From: Tepidanaerobacter sp. EBM-38
GTDB lineage: Bacteria > Bacillota > Thermosediminibacteria > Thermosediminibacterales > Tepidanaerobacteraceae
Assembly (NCBI GenBank): GCA_001896545.1
Contig: MPOT01000096.1
Location: 1-64,000, forward strand
Reading direction: 5' to 3'
DNA: 64,000 nt
In this document: piece after piece, positions 18,761-28,119 of the stretch
Position numbering within the stretch: position 1 is the stretch's first letter
Layout: each line of letters opens with the position of its first letter
Notes under the pieces: generated by a model
Databases searched by the model: none
What the model saw: only the letters and a program-made list of their open reading frames with translations
What the model was told of the DNA's origin: nothing
Position numbers and translations under genes: made by a program

Positions 18761-18781
18761 GCCGCAGCCCTCCGTTTCTCA

Positions 18782-19984
18782 TCAGGACGCTTTCTGCTGA
18801 AGGATTTTGACTGCCTCGGCCAGCACCAGCTTGCCGTCCACGCGCTGGGTTGCCATGAATCCAACTTGTCCGGTCGCAGCATACAACTCATTAAGCCGCT
18901 TAAAAACCCTGCCCTGACGGTCTGCCACCCAGTAATAAGAAAAATCGCCGAATACAATCGTTTTTGCTCCGGCGGCAATGGCTGGCATAAATGCAGAAGT
19001 TTTAACTGGACGATTGAGGATAGTATCCGGTGTTCCAGCAGTTACAGAAGGCTGCCAGAGATACTGACCGTTGTTGTCTTTGAGCTTCCTTATAGCTTTA
19101 ATTGTCGAATCATTCATAATGAATACAGCGTTCCTGCGGTACGGAGACTTTAGGCTGTAGAACAAGTCCATGATCTCGTCAAGGGTAATGGCTGTTGCAC
19201 TCGCCGCAGTTACTCCTATCTCGCCACCGCCGTTATCTGCCAAGATACCGGTTGGCTTGCCAGATCCGTCACCGATAAAAAATGCTTCCTCCTCTTTTGC
19301 TCCGATTCGGCGGGCGAATTCTTTGGCTATATACTGTTCAAGGTTGAATACACTGTCGTTTAACAATTCCTCTGACACCTTGATCATAGTAGCCAGCTTA
19401 TATGCGCCGATGGATACCTGTGCAAAGGAGTCATCGCTTTCGGGAATCTGGCCTTCCTCATCCACCCAGGATGCAGTACCCTTGCTTGCCACCACAGGAA
19501 TTTTCTTGTCACCGCTGGACGTGGTAATAACATTGGCAATCTGCCTAAAGATATTCTCCTCCTCCAGTGCTTCCACAAGAGTACGCTCAAAGTCGTCGGG
19601 AACAAGATATCCACCTTCGGTGTCCTCTCCGATCTGCAGCGCGTTGTGTACGTCATATTTGCGCCTGCCGCGCATCATGTTCCAGAAAGACTGCCTGTAC
19701 TCATCGCTGGCACGTCCGGTTTTTTCATTGTTGCCAGATATGGAAGTGGGTTTGTCTGTAATAGGAATATTCAACGGTTTTGACAGTTCCAAATCTATGG
19801 CAGCCTGACGCTCAAGACGCTCTATTTCTTTGCCCAGCGCAATAACGTCGGCTTCCATTTTTTCATAAGTCGCGGTGTCCTCCGGTGAAAGCAGTCCGTC
19901 GTTCCCGCGTTTGCTGTCGAGGAAAGCTTTAGCAGCTTCCCATACTTTAGCGCGTTTTTCACGCAGTTCCAGTATTTTGCTCAT
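18782..19984 (-). CDS. HK97-family major capsid protein
   Basis: About 400 aa from ATG 19984. N-terminal delta domain (about 1-100) is coiled coil and removed by the head protease. Mature HK97 fold starts near the EYRQSFWNMMR region, with GGYLVPDDFERTLVEALEE and SWVDEEGQIPESD. Upstream protease and portal fit the pathway. Confidence 0.93.
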   Translation of the reverse strand: MSKILELREKRAKVWEAAKAFLDSKRGNDGLLSPEDTATYEKMEADVIALGKEIERLERQAAIDLELSKPLNIPITDKPTSISGNNEKTGRASDEYRQSFWNMMRGRRKYDVHNALQIGEDTEGGYLVPDDFERTLVEALEEENIFRQIANVITTSSGDKKIPVVASKGTASWVDEEGQIPESDDSFAQVSIGAYKLATMIKVSEELLNDSVFNLEQYIAKEFARRIGAKEEEAFFIGDGSGKPTGILADNGGGEIGVTAASATAITLDEIMDLFYSLKSPYRRNAVFIMNDSTIKAIRKLKDNNGQYLWQPSVTAGTPDTILNRPVKTSAFMPAIAAGAKTIVFGDFSYYWVADRQGRVFKRLNELYAATGQVGFMATQRVDGKLVLAEAVKILQQKAS

Positions 19985-20034
19985 AATCAAATCCTCCTTA
20001 CGGTTTTATTTGGGGTCCCCGCTAAATCGCAGAT

Positions 20035-20763
20035 TTAGTGGGGTAAAAGTAGAAAAAGCCGCTTTTCAAGCGACTCAATTGGCGTTCCTTTTGGTTTTTC
20101 TTTTGGTTTAAGCTTTTGCAGGATGGAATTTGTTACTGCCTGCCTACTGAAGATCATTCCTCCTGATACTTCAAATTCGGATGGGAATGATTCATCCTCC
20201 ATAAACAAGATTCCATCGGCAAAGCCAAGTTCCACCGCTTTTCTTGCGTTAAACCAGCTTTCTGCATCCATTAGGTGCGATATTTTTGCCCTGGAAAGTC
20301 CGGTTTTCAGCTCATAAGCGTTGATGATAGATTCCTTTATTTCTTCCAGCATTGCGATAGCTTTCTCCATTTCTTCTGTATCACCGATGGCTATTGTCAT
20401 AGGGTTGTGAATCATCATCATGCTGACTGGTGACATAAAGACGTCACCTCCGGCCATAGCTATGACCGAAGCGGCGCTGGCTGCAATACCGTCAATCTTT
20501 ACCGTCACTTTGCCTTTGTAATCCATAAGCATGTTGTAAATTTGATTAGCTGCAAATATATCTCCGCCAGGGCTGTTGATCCAGATCGTTATATCACCCT
20601 CTCCGGACAACAGCTCTGATTTGAACTGTTTGGGAGTTACTTCGTCTCCCAGCCAGCTTTCTTCAGCTATTGGGCCGTCAATATATAATGTCCGGCTGCC
20701 ATCATCGTTTTGTATCCAGTTCCAGAAGCGGCGAACCGGTTTTGGTTTTTGTGATTTGTTCAA
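20035..20763 (-). CDS. ClpP-type phage head maturation protease
   Basis: About 242 aa from TTG 20763, supported by GGAGGG eight bases upstream. ClpP/crotonase fold: INSPGGDIFAANQIYN, catalytic-serine region GIAASAASVIAMAGG, and MMIHNPM with the histidine. Cleaves the capsid delta domain. The start lies inside the portal gene. Confidence 0.9.
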   Translation of the reverse strand: MNKSQKPKPVRRFWNWIQNDDGSRTLYIDGPIAEESWLGDEVTPKQFKSELLSGEGDITIWINSPGGDIFAANQIYNMLMDYKGKVTVKIDGIAASAASVIAMAGGDVFMSPVSMMMIHNPMTIAIGDTEEMEKAIAMLEEIKESIINAYELKTGLSRAKISHLMDAESWFNARKAVELGFADGILFMEDESFPSEFEVSGGMIFSRQAVTNSILQKLKPKEKPKGTPIESLEKRLFLLLPH

Positions 20764-22024
20764 CTTTTGATCCCTCCGTTTCAGCATTGTTTTTGCCTGC
20801 AAATGCACCTGCATCGGCAAGCCTGGTCATGTTACCGTTAACAAGATACAGATCTCCGCCCAACTCCGCCGGAATCCGGTTCATGTCCTCAAGCTCACGG
20901 ATATCGTTAGCAGACATCCAGCCGTTCTGGCGAGCTACAGCATAACCATTCATGCGGCTTGCATAATCACCGCGCAGAAGGCCATCTACATTGAATTTGA
21001 CAAAGTATGCCCGCTTCTCTGATGGTAAAAGCAGCGCTTTTTGGAGAGCCTGTTCCCAACGCACCACCCACGGGTCAAGCGTGTATTTAACAAATTCCAG
21101 AGATTGCTGTTCGATGTTTGAAAAGCTTGACTTTTCAAGATCTCCAACCATATGGGGAGGTACTCGGAATATCCGAGCAATTTCATTTATCTGAAACTTT
21201 CTTGTCTCTAAAAACTGTGCCTGTTCGGGTGGAATGCCGATTGGTTGAAACTTCATTCCCTCTTCCAGAACTGCAATGCGATGAGCATTGGCACTTCCTT
21301 GATAAACAGCGTTCCAGCTTTCTCGTACCTTTGCCGGATCCTTTAATACGCCAGGATGTTCCAGAACGCCACCCGGATTTGCTCCGTTGGCAAAAAAGGA
21401 TGCACCATACTCCTCACAGGCAATAGCCATGCCTATGGCGTTCTTAGCCATAGCAATAGGGGAGTATCCGATCAGTCCGTCAAAACCGAGTCCCGGGATG
21501 TGAAGAACCTCATCACTTCGTAGGTATATAAGGCCTGCTTTTGGATTAACCCTACTCTCATCGCTGTCGCGCCGATAAGTGTAAAACAATTCTCCGTTTG
21601 GAGCCCTGTCTACCGTCATTTTGTTTGGCAAAAGTGGATAAAGCGCCAGCACTCGTCCGGAACCGTCCCTAATAATTTGAGCGTAAGCATTTCCCCATAA
21701 AAGAAGATGACTCATCAGTGTTTCTCGGAACACGAATGAAGTCATCTCAGGGTTTGGTTCGTCATGGAGTAAATAATAGAGCGGGTGGGTCAACGCTTTT
21801 TCTTTGCCACCGTCTTCTTTATAGCGGTACACATGAAGCGGAAGCCCGGCGATGGCTTCTGCAAGTATCCTTACACAGGCATACACTGCAGTTGTCTGCA
21901 TAGCAGTCCGCTCATTTACAGTCTTTCCGCTGGATGTGCCGCCGAAGAAAAAACTATATGCATTACCGAACAGGCTGTTTTTCGGCTTATCCCTTGCTTT
22001 GAACAAACGGGAAAATACACTCAT
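20702..22024 (-). CDS. HK97-family phage portal protein
   Basis: 440 aa. Characteristic AVYACVRILAEAIAGLPLHVYR, the stem/crown region with LYPLLPNKM, LHIPGLGFDGLIGYSPIAMAKNAIG and the clip region RIFRVPPHMVGDLEKSSFSNIEQQ. Forms the dodecameric DNA portal. The start overlaps the terminase stop. Confidence 0.94.
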   Translation of the reverse strand: MSVFSRLFKARDKPKNSLFGNAYSFFFGGTSSGKTVNERTAMQTTAVYACVRILAEAIAGLPLHVYRYKEDGGKEKALTHPLYYLLHDEPNPEMTSFVFRETLMSHLLLWGNAYAQIIRDGSGRVLALYPLLPNKMTVDRAPNGELFYTYRRDSDESRVNPKAGLIYLRSDEVLHIPGLGFDGLIGYSPIAMAKNAIGMAIACEEYGASFFANGANPGGVLEHPGVLKDPAKVRESWNAVYQGSANAHRIAVLEEGMKFQPIGIPPEQAQFLETRKFQINEIARIFRVPPHMVGDLEKSSFSNIEQQSLEFVKYTLDPWVVRWEQALQKALLLPSEKRAYFVKFNVDGLLRGDYASRMNGYAVARQNGWMSANDIRELEDMNRIPAELGGDLYLVNGNMTRLADAGAFAGKNNAETEGSKVEQITKTKTGSPLLELDTKR

Positions 22025-23589
22025 ATAATCAACAGCCCCCTTTCATCATAAATTGATCCGTTGCGTTCATCCCCGTCATGCCTTAACGCGCGGTCAAGCG
22101 CCATAATTAACGCTACCGCACCATCTATTCTCTCGGTGGATTTTTCTTTATCCGGCTTAATGTTTCCGGCGGGATCGGTTTTGACATAGATATTGTCCAT
22201 CATCCACCGCAGTACTGGATTACCACCATGGGCGATGCGTTCTTCCAATGTCAGCTTCATCAACTCTTTTGTAGGCGGCGACATATCCTTGAAACCCTGA
22301 CCGAATGGAACAACCGTAAACCCCAAAGCCTCGAGGTTTTGCGTCATCTGAATTGCGCCCCAGCGGTCAAAGGCTATTTCCTTAATGTTATATTTCATAC
22401 CGAGTTCCTCAATAAAGGTTTCGATAAAACCGTAATGCACCACGTTACCCTCGGTGGTATATAAAAAGCCCTGCCTCTCCCAGACATCATACGGTACATG
22501 ATCTCTCCGCACACGCTGGTCGATGTTCTCCTCCGGTATCCAGAAAAAAGGCAGGATCTGATATTTGTCCGATTCATCAAGCGGCAGAAACACGAGAACA
22601 AAGGCTGTGATGTCCGTTGTGCTGGATAAATCAAGTCCGCCATAACAGGTTCTCCCGCGCAAGCTTTCCGTATCGACGGGGAAGGCGCATTTATCCCATT
22701 TATCCATAGGCATCCAGCGCACCGATTGTTTCACCCACTGATTTAAGCGAAGCTGACGGAATAAATTTTCCTCTGCGGGGTTTTGCTTGGCATTTTCACA
22801 AGCCACCCTCAGTTTTTCGATGTCAACTGTAATGCCTAATGACGGATTAACCTTTCTCCATACCTTTTCGCTTGTCCAGTCGTCGGTATCGGCTGCGCTG
22901 TAGATAACAGGGTAGAAAGTCGGATCTATCTTACGTCCCTGCAGAATATCCTCTGCCTTTTGATGCACTTCCCAGCAGATGGAATTGCGGTCGGTGCCAG
23001 CAGTTGTAATCAGGAAAAACAACGGTTGCTTTCTTGCATCGCCAGATCCGTGAAGCATTACATCATAAAGATCCCGGTTTGGCTGGGCATGAAGTTCGTC
23101 AAATACCACACCATGTACGTTTAGCCCATGTTTCGTGTATGCCTCCGCTGAAAGCACCTGATAAAAACTGCCCAACGGTCTATATACAAGCCGCTTCTGC
23201 GACAGCATTGGTTTAATTCGAGACTTTAATGCCGGACACTGTTCCACCATATCTACCGCAACGTCGAAAACGATGGACGCCTGCTGACGGTCAGATGCAC
23301 ACCCGTAAACCTCGCCACCATGCTCGAAATCACCGCAGGTCAGGTATAAAGCGATTGCCGCTGCAAGCTCGCTCTTACCCTGCTTTTTGGGGATTTCTAT
23401 ATAGGCAGTGTTAAACTGCCGGTATCCGTTAGGTTTCAAGATTCCGAATATGTCCCGGACAATCTGCTCCTGCCAGTCAATGAGTTCAAAAGGCATCCCA
23501 TACCATTCGCCCTTGGTATGCTTCAGGCAGTTTATAAAAGTAACAGCGGCATCCGCCGCTTCCTTGTCGTACCGAGAACCTTCGGCCAT
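22021..23589 (-). CDS. terminase large subunit
   Basis: 522 aa from ATG 23589. ATPase part: FNTAYIEIPKKQGKSELAAA (Walker A variant) and HGVVFDELHAQP (Walker B). Nuclease part: GGLDLSSTTDITAF and later acidic residues (FDRWGAIQM). No ribosome site precedes this ATG. Reading extends upstream in frame, and a CTG at 23625 sits 8 nt behind GGAGG and adds LRKLKRYKPTKF, which looks like the usual terminase N-terminus. The true start may therefore be CTG 23625 (534 aa). Confidence 0.92.
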   Translation of the reverse strand: MAEGSRYDKEAADAAVTFINCLKHTKGEWYGMPFELIDWQEQIVRDIFGILKPNGYRQFNTAYIEIPKKQGKSELAAAIALYLTCGDFEHGGEVYGCASDRQQASIVFDVAVDMVEQCPALKSRIKPMLSQKRLVYRPLGSFYQVLSAEAYTKHGLNVHGVVFDELHAQPNRDLYDVMLHGSGDARKQPLFFLITTAGTDRNSICWEVHQKAEDILQGRKIDPTFYPVIYSAADTDDWTSEKVWRKVNPSLGITVDIEKLRVACENAKQNPAEENLFRQLRLNQWVKQSVRWMPMDKWDKCAFPVDTESLRGRTCYGGLDLSSTTDITAFVLVFLPLDESDKYQILPFFWIPEENIDQRVRRDHVPYDVWERQGFLYTTEGNVVHYGFIETFIEELGMKYNIKEIAFDRWGAIQMTQNLEALGFTVVPFGQGFKDMSPPTKELMKLTLEERIAHGGNPVLRWMMDNIYVKTDPAGNIKPDKEKSTERIDGAVALIMALDRALRHDGDERNGSIYDERGLLII

Positions 23590-23654
23590 AAACTTTGTTG
23601 GTTTATACCGTTTTAACTTCCGCAGCTTTGCCGCCTCCTTTCCTAAAATTGAGC

Positions 23655-23690
23655 AAGAAAAAAGGAACCTCAGGGATGAAGTTCCTCTCG
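23655..23690 (-). terminator. intrinsic terminator ahead of terminase large subunit
   Basis: Minus-strand stem AGGAAC/GTTCCT (23663-23668 with 23681-23686) followed by TTTTTT. It separates the accessory-gene transcript from the packaging and head operon. Confidence 0.65.
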
Positions 23691-23727
23691 TTAGTGGATT
23701 TCTATGAAGCCTGTTACGTTATTAACG

Positions 23728-23922
23728 TTATCGTTTGCCTGTCAGGATAAACTCGGCATATTCTTTCTTATGTTCATTAAGAAATACCACCAATTCATAA
23801 AAGCCCTTTTTGTATGCCTCCTCCTGCACCCTTGACAAGTCAAACATATTGCAGGCACCGCTGTCCCGTATGGCAATAATCTGCCGGTAAATCTTATCAG
23901 TTATCAGATTTTCGTTTCCCAT
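23728..23922 (-). CDS. small phage protein of unknown function
   Basis: 64 aa, entirely helical in appearance (AYKKGFYELVVFLNEHKKEYAEF). Not recognised. Three bases downstream of the cyclotransferase gene and followed by a terminator. Confidence 0.5.
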   Translation of the reverse strand: MGNENLITDKIYRQIIAIRDSGACNMFDLSRVQEEAYKKGFYELVVFLNEHKKEYAEFILTGKR

Positions 23923-23925
23923 GTC

Positions 23926-24393
23926 CTACGCCTCAGACTTCTCTGCCGCTGAAACCGAATCGCGTACCGCTTTATTGAGAACAGAAATATCAAAACCCGC
24001 GTCTATATATCCCTGACGAATCACCTCGTAATAGTAACGGCTCGGTGCTCCCAGTGGTCTGCCTTCATTCATGATATACACCATTGCGGACAACCACTGC
24101 CCTTTGAAACGCACCTTAACCGTTTCTTTACGGTATAGATGCGGATAACCTTCATAGCGGTCCAGCGCTTCCTCATCATAAGGTGTAATTCTCCAAAGCA
24201 GTACCGGTACACTTTCACCTTTTTGCTTTTCTATTGTCGCTACTGCGCCGCCATTCCCGCCTCTGAATAACAGCCGGTAGCCTGTGAGTTTTGCACTCCC
24301 CAGCACTTTTGCCGTTGGGCAGCGGTATGCCATCTGCCTTAAATTCAGGTTGCTTCCGTATGCTAAATATATGGTTCCTTTTTCTTTGCTCAT
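23926..24393 (-). CDS. gamma-glutamylcyclotransferase (AIG2-like) family protein
   Basis: About 155 aa from ATG 24393 (AAGGAGG upstream). N-terminal YLAYGSNLN substrate-loop motif, LLFRGGNGGAVATIEK, and ALDRYEGYPHLY with the catalytic-glutamate region. The fold removes gamma-glutamyl groups as pyroglutamate. Sits directly downstream of an amidoligase, a pairing noted for phage amidoligases, suggesting making and undoing of gamma-glutamyl or similar amide links. Confidence 0.85.
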   Translation of the reverse strand: MSKEKGTIYLAYGSNLNLRQMAYRCPTAKVLGSAKLTGYRLLFRGGNGGAVATIEKQKGESVPVLLWRITPYDEEALDRYEGYPHLYRKETVKVRFKGQWLSAMVYIMNEGRPLGAPSRYYYEVIRQGYIDAGFDISVLNKAVRDSVSAAEKSEA

Positions 24394-24455
24394 CGTATCA
24401 TCCTCCTTGTGTTTACCAAGGCAGGGGCGGCTATCCGCCCCCAGCGCTTGTCTAT

Positions 24456-25355
24456 CTATGCTGCCCGAAACCGCCATGCTGCGTTACCATCAAGGTGTTT
24501 GCAAAGATGCTCCCGGCAGTTTTTGAACTCATCACCAATAAGTCCTATGCGGTTGAGATATGTCCGCATGGCAAACTTCTCATTTTCAACCTGTGGTTTC
24601 TTGCTGGAAGCGCATTTTTGCGTTAACGCCTGATGGTTTAACGCAAGGGCAAGCACTATGTAGCTTCTAATTTTTCCCGCATGAAGTTCGCTGTTAAAGC
24701 CTCGAAGCTCAATTGTCCCATTGCCATTAAAAAAGCTGTGCAGGTTCAAAAAGTGGTACCTGCTATTATGGTAATGGGTGCTTCGGCTTTCGCTGTAACC
24801 TTCGTACCAGATGCTCTCAATCGCCGCCATGGTTTTGGGCTTACGCCGATTCATCTTCTCAACCAGTGCCTCATCCATCTTTTTACAAAACCGCATCCTG
24901 TCCGGCTCAATCTGCAATGCTTTATAGAAAAGGTCATTCTTGCTGGCGATAATGTTAATATAATTACGGATGCTTCGCGGTGTGTGGTCTGCACCGTCTA
25001 TATGGATATGAATTCCACAGCTTGTGTTTGCAAAACCTCCAGCCTTGCGAAGCCTCCTTATCAATTCCTGCAGGGTTTCAATGTCCTCGCGGTATGTCAG
25101 TATCGGGCTTACCAACTCGACGCTATATTCCCGGCCAGCCGCCACAATCCTGCCGTTTTCCTTTTTCTGAGTCCGGATGCTCCCGTCGCTCATGAATTTC
25201 CATATCCGTCCATCCGGTGCAATAACCTTTTGGGTATCGTAATAATCTCCGCTGGATTCAACCCTCCCTCCAAGAAAAGCTGCTGCAGTTTTTGCCGCTT
25301 GTTTTCTTGTCATCCCCGTCAATTCTACCTCGATTCCAAATCTCGTTGTAAGCAT
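24456..25355 (-). CDS. amidoligase (COOH-NH2 ligase) family protein
   Basis: About 299 aa from ATG 25355 (GAGGAG upstream). Glutamine-synthetase-like fold: FGIEVELTGM at the N-terminus, GREYSVELVSPIL, the metal-binding CGIHIHIDG near residue 115, and TIELRGFNSELHAGKI. These enzymes form amide bonds using ATP. Substrate unknown; cell-wall peptide modification is a family-level guess. The C-terminal 45 residues recur in the downstream-numbered paralogue at 26052. Confidence 0.85.
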   Translation of the reverse strand: MLTTRFGIEVELTGMTRKQAAKTAAAFLGGRVESSGDYYDTQKVIAPDGRIWKFMSDGSIRTQKKENGRIVAAGREYSVELVSPILTYREDIETLQELIRRLRKAGGFANTSCGIHIHIDGADHTPRSIRNYINIIASKNDLFYKALQIEPDRMRFCKKMDEALVEKMNRRKPKTMAAIESIWYEGYSESRSTHYHNSRYHFLNLHSFFNGNGTIELRGFNSELHAGKIRSYIVLALALNHQALTQKCASSKKPQVENEKFAMRTYLNRIGLIGDEFKNCREHLCKHLDGNAAWRFRAA

Positions 25356-25496
25356 TGCGCTTTCTCCTCGCTTTCTCTGTGTTTTTTGCCCTTTGGCAGT
25401 GTACATTAGGCCATTGAAAACACAGGATAGCAAGGCAATTCTGCGTGAGTTTCCACTGGATTTTGAACAATTTTACACATCTTGAATTGTGTACAT

Positions 25497-25727
25497 TTAC
25501 AGCTTTCTGATCACATCTATACCATAGGCTACACCCAAAGAAGAACCGCAGTCCCAGTTGATATGAACAGTTCCGATATCATCCACGAAAGATACTGTTC
25601 CTTGGTCTCCCGGTTTCAGCTTAGAATACGGATCATTCATGCAGATAAGCTCAACACGTGTTCCCGGCGGATACTGCTCTTTAATGCGAAGGACTGTTTC
25701 TTTTGAAGGGAAGCCTCTTGCACTCAT
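25497..25727 (-). CDS. DUF4314-type small beta-barrel protein
   Basis: 76 aa. Pattern PPGTRVELICMNDP...L.PGDQGTV..VDD.GT.HINWD..SSLGV, typical of DUF4314 proteins in clostridial prophages. Function unknown. Overlaps the preceding gene by 4 nt. Confidence 0.8.
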   Translation of the reverse strand: MSARGFPSKETVLRIKEQYPPGTRVELICMNDPYSKLKPGDQGTVSFVDDIGTVHINWDCGSSLGVAYGIDVIRKL

Positions 25728-26059
25728 AGTTCGTCCTCCTCTCCAGGATAATATGCGGCATACTTTGGGTAATCTCTACCATCCGGCATTACCAACACTC
25801 CATCAGACCGTCCCCGCTGCTTAACCAGCAGGCAACGCCACACTCCATCCTCATTAACGTGACAAAGCCCTTTATTTTCCTCAATGAAAATGCGATCAAC
25901 ACATAGGTCGGCAACGAAGTTATCATAATCAATCTTTGATAGCTCGATAGTTTTTACAACTACAAATCGTTTCCTCGTCTCATACCGATGCGGCACTTTT
26001 AAATCCTCTATTCTAAACGGATGCTTGACAAAGAAGGCGGTGCTATGAAAATCATTCAT
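25724..26059 (-). CDS. hypothetical phage protein (DUF6329-like)
   Basis: About 111 aa from ATG 26059, overlapping the upstream gene by 8 nt. C-terminal WRCLLVKQRGRSDGVLVMP followed by a Tyr/Pro/acid tail is recurrent in phage proteins next to DUF4314. No catalytic motif seen. Confidence 0.6.
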   Translation of the reverse strand: MNDFHSTAFFVKHPFRIEDLKVPHRYETRKRFVVVKTIELSKIDYDNFVADLCVDRIFIEENKGLCHVNEDGVWRCLLVKQRGRSDGVLVMPDGRDYPKYAAYYPGEEDEL

Positions 26060-26744
26060 TTTCGTCCACCGCCTTTGCTCTGCCTTTCCGATACGCCCCG
26101 TTACCGGACAGCCTTGAAAGTAACACCTTGCGTTCAGTTTTGAAGTTATCACCTATAAACCCCAATCTAAGCAGGAAACAGCGAAAAGCATATTTTTCAT
26201 TATCTGTTGGTTTTTCTTTTCGTAGTACTCGCTTCTGTAATTTTGCCTGTTCTGCCATCTGCTTTGCCAGCGTTATATAGGTCTGCACTTCATCAGCATT
26301 TAAAGTCGCGTTCCAGAAAGGGAAGGAAATCTCATCATTTTCAGCTAAGACTACAAGTTCCCCCTCAATCAACATCGCCTTCTTTATCAATGTCTCTTTG
26401 CTGGCCAGCATATTATTTAGGTTTTCAAGGCTAATCGCGCTAAAGCCCTCCAACGAAAGAGTAATTGTCATGGTCCCCTCTGCTGAAAAGCCCTCCACAT
26501 TCAACGTGTCAATAACTGAACGGATGGTTTTTATTTCATTGAGACTGATTTTCGGTGAGTGAACCACACTGTCCCTGTCAATCGTCCAACTGCCAGCAGA
26601 TTTTTCGTCTTTAATCTCATACAAAAATTCCGGTGCTCCGGCATAGCGCACCTGGCCTTCAAGGGCTTCAGCTATGACCGAGGCAATGGCTTTTCTCTCC
26701 TGACCGACAATCTTCTGTGAAAAGCGAAAGCTGTTATTGTTCAT
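26052..26744 (-). CDS. degenerate amidoligase-like protein
   Basis: About 230 aa from ATG 26744 behind GGAGGTG. The C-terminal NEKYAFRCFLLRLGFIGDNF parallels NEKFAMRTYLNRIGLIGDEF of the amidoligase at 24456-25355, with the same GNGAYR/GNAAWR ending. The middle retains an SWTIDRDSV...SPKISLNE segment like the ligase substrate strand. The HIHID metal motif and the IELRGF segment are absent, so it is probably catalytically dead. Confidence 0.6.
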   Translation of the reverse strand: MNNNSFRFSQKIVGQERKAIASVIAEALEGQVRYAGAPEFLYEIKDEKSAGSWTIDRDSVVHSPKISLNEIKTIRSVIDTLNVEGFSAEGTMTITLSLEGFSAISLENLNNMLASKETLIKKAMLIEGELVVLAENDEISFPFWNATLNADEVQTYITLAKQMAEQAKLQKRVLRKEKPTDNEKYAFRCFLLRLGFIGDNFKTERKVLLSRLSGNGAYRKGRAKAVDENE

Positions 26745-26790
26745 GCCATACACCTCCCCTCAAACAAGCTAAAGCATTTCTGATTCCCAT

Positions 26791-26820
26791 AAAAAATCCC
26801 ACCTTTCCTTTTTGGTGGGG
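26791..26820 (-). terminator. intrinsic terminator after the methyltransferase genes
   Basis: Minus-strand stem CCCCACC (26814-26820) with GGTGGG (26798-26803) followed by ATTTTTT. Confidence 0.8.
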
Positions 26821-26860
26821 TACATTAACGCTCTGTTTTGAGGGGAAAGCAAGGACATTT

Positions 26861-28114
26861 TTAATCAATCTGTGTTTCCGCGTAAGGTATTTTTTCACTA
26901 CCTGTTACCAAGAATACTGAATCTGTGCCAAATTGTGAAACATAGCGCTTTACAATCACATCGCAGTATTTCGAGTCAAGCTCCATCATAAAACAAACCC
27001 GCCCGGTCTGCTGTGCCGCAATCATTGTCGTACCAGAACCACCGAACAGGTCAAGAGTTAAATCTCCAATATGGGAACTATTGAGCATTGCCTTTGCTAC
27101 AAGCGATACCGGCTTCATGGTAGGGTGTTCCTCCGATACTTTAGGACGGGGTATCTCCCAAACATCTGACTGTTTACGGTCTTTAAGCGGGCAAAGGCGT
27201 GTTCCTTCAAGCCAACCATACCAGATCGGCTCGTACTGGGTATGATAGTCCTTTCTTGATAGTACCAAGCTGTCTTTTTTCCATATAATTGTGCTCGACC
27301 AGTGATACCCTGCCTCCCGCATGACGTTCATCAAACTGCCCCATTCCTGAGCACTCATTACCACATAGGTCATGCATCCGGCTTCAGAAACCTCTTTCAT
27401 GCATTTAAAAGCGCGCAATAAAAAAGCGCCGAATTCTTCGGTGCTCATATTGTCATTTAGAATTTGTCTTGGCTTCCAGCTTGGATGCCTGGTATCTGAA
27501 CCGTAATCAACATTCCAGGGTGGGTCGGTGAAAACAAATCTCGCCTTTTGTCCGTTCATCAGCTTTTGCACATCTGAAAGCATGGTGCTATCACCGCACA
27601 TCAGACGGTGGCTGCCAAGTACCCATATGTCTCCCTTTTTGGTAACCGGAGTTTTAATCTCTGCAATTGCCTTTTCTGTATCGAAATTATCCTCTTTGAC
27701 ATTAGCGGTTGTTTTATCACGGAACAACTCATCAATTTCCGAAGCATCAAACCCGGTAAGAGAAACGTCAAAACCATCTTCATTTAAATCCATAAGCAGA
27801 TCGGTCAAAAGCGGAATATCAAACTCGCCACTGATTTTATTCAGTGCAACATTGAGCGCCTTTTCCCGCTGTTCATCCAAATCAACTACAACACAGTCGA
27901 TCTCCTTATACCCCAAAGCTGTAAGTACTTTATAACGCTGATGTCCGCCGACAATATTCCCGGTGCGTTTATTCCATATGACCGGCTCTACATATCCAAA
28001 CTCTTCAATGGATCGGCGGAGTTTCTCGTATTCAGGATCGCCCGGTTTTAAGTCCTTCCGCGGGTTATATTTCGAAGGTTTTAATTTTTCTGCTGGTATT
28101 TTCAGTATATCCAT
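26861..28114 (-). CDS. ParB-domain DNA methyltransferase (DPPW type)
   Basis: 417 aa fusion. ParB/sulfiredoxin-like domain (about 1-100) with SKYNPRKDL, IVGGHQR and a conserved LNVALNKI helix. C-terminal beta-class methyltransferase with catalytic motif TDPPW at 196-200 and SAM motif LDLFGGSGTT. DPPW favours N6-adenine methylation. Six bases downstream of a paralogue with a different catalytic motif. Likely protects phage DNA from host restriction. Confidence 0.88.
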   Translation of the reverse strand: MDILKIPAEKLKPSKYNPRKDLKPGDPEYEKLRRSIEEFGYVEPVIWNKRTGNIVGGHQRYKVLTALGYKEIDCVVVDLDEQREKALNVALNKISGEFDIPLLTDLLMDLNEDGFDVSLTGFDASEIDELFRDKTTANVKEDNFDTEKAIAEIKTPVTKKGDIWVLGSHRLMCGDSTMLSDVQKLMNGQKARFVFTDPPWNVDYGSDTRHPSWKPRQILNDNMSTEEFGAFLLRAFKCMKEVSEAGCMTYVVMSAQEWGSLMNVMREAGYHWSSTIIWKKDSLVLSRKDYHTQYEPIWYGWLEGTRLCPLKDRKQSDVWEIPRPKVSEEHPTMKPVSLVAKAMLNSSHIGDLTLDLFGGSGTTMIAAQQTGRVCFMMELDSKYCDVIVKRYVSQFGTDSVFLVTGSEKIPYAETQID

Positions 28115-28119
28115 AAATC

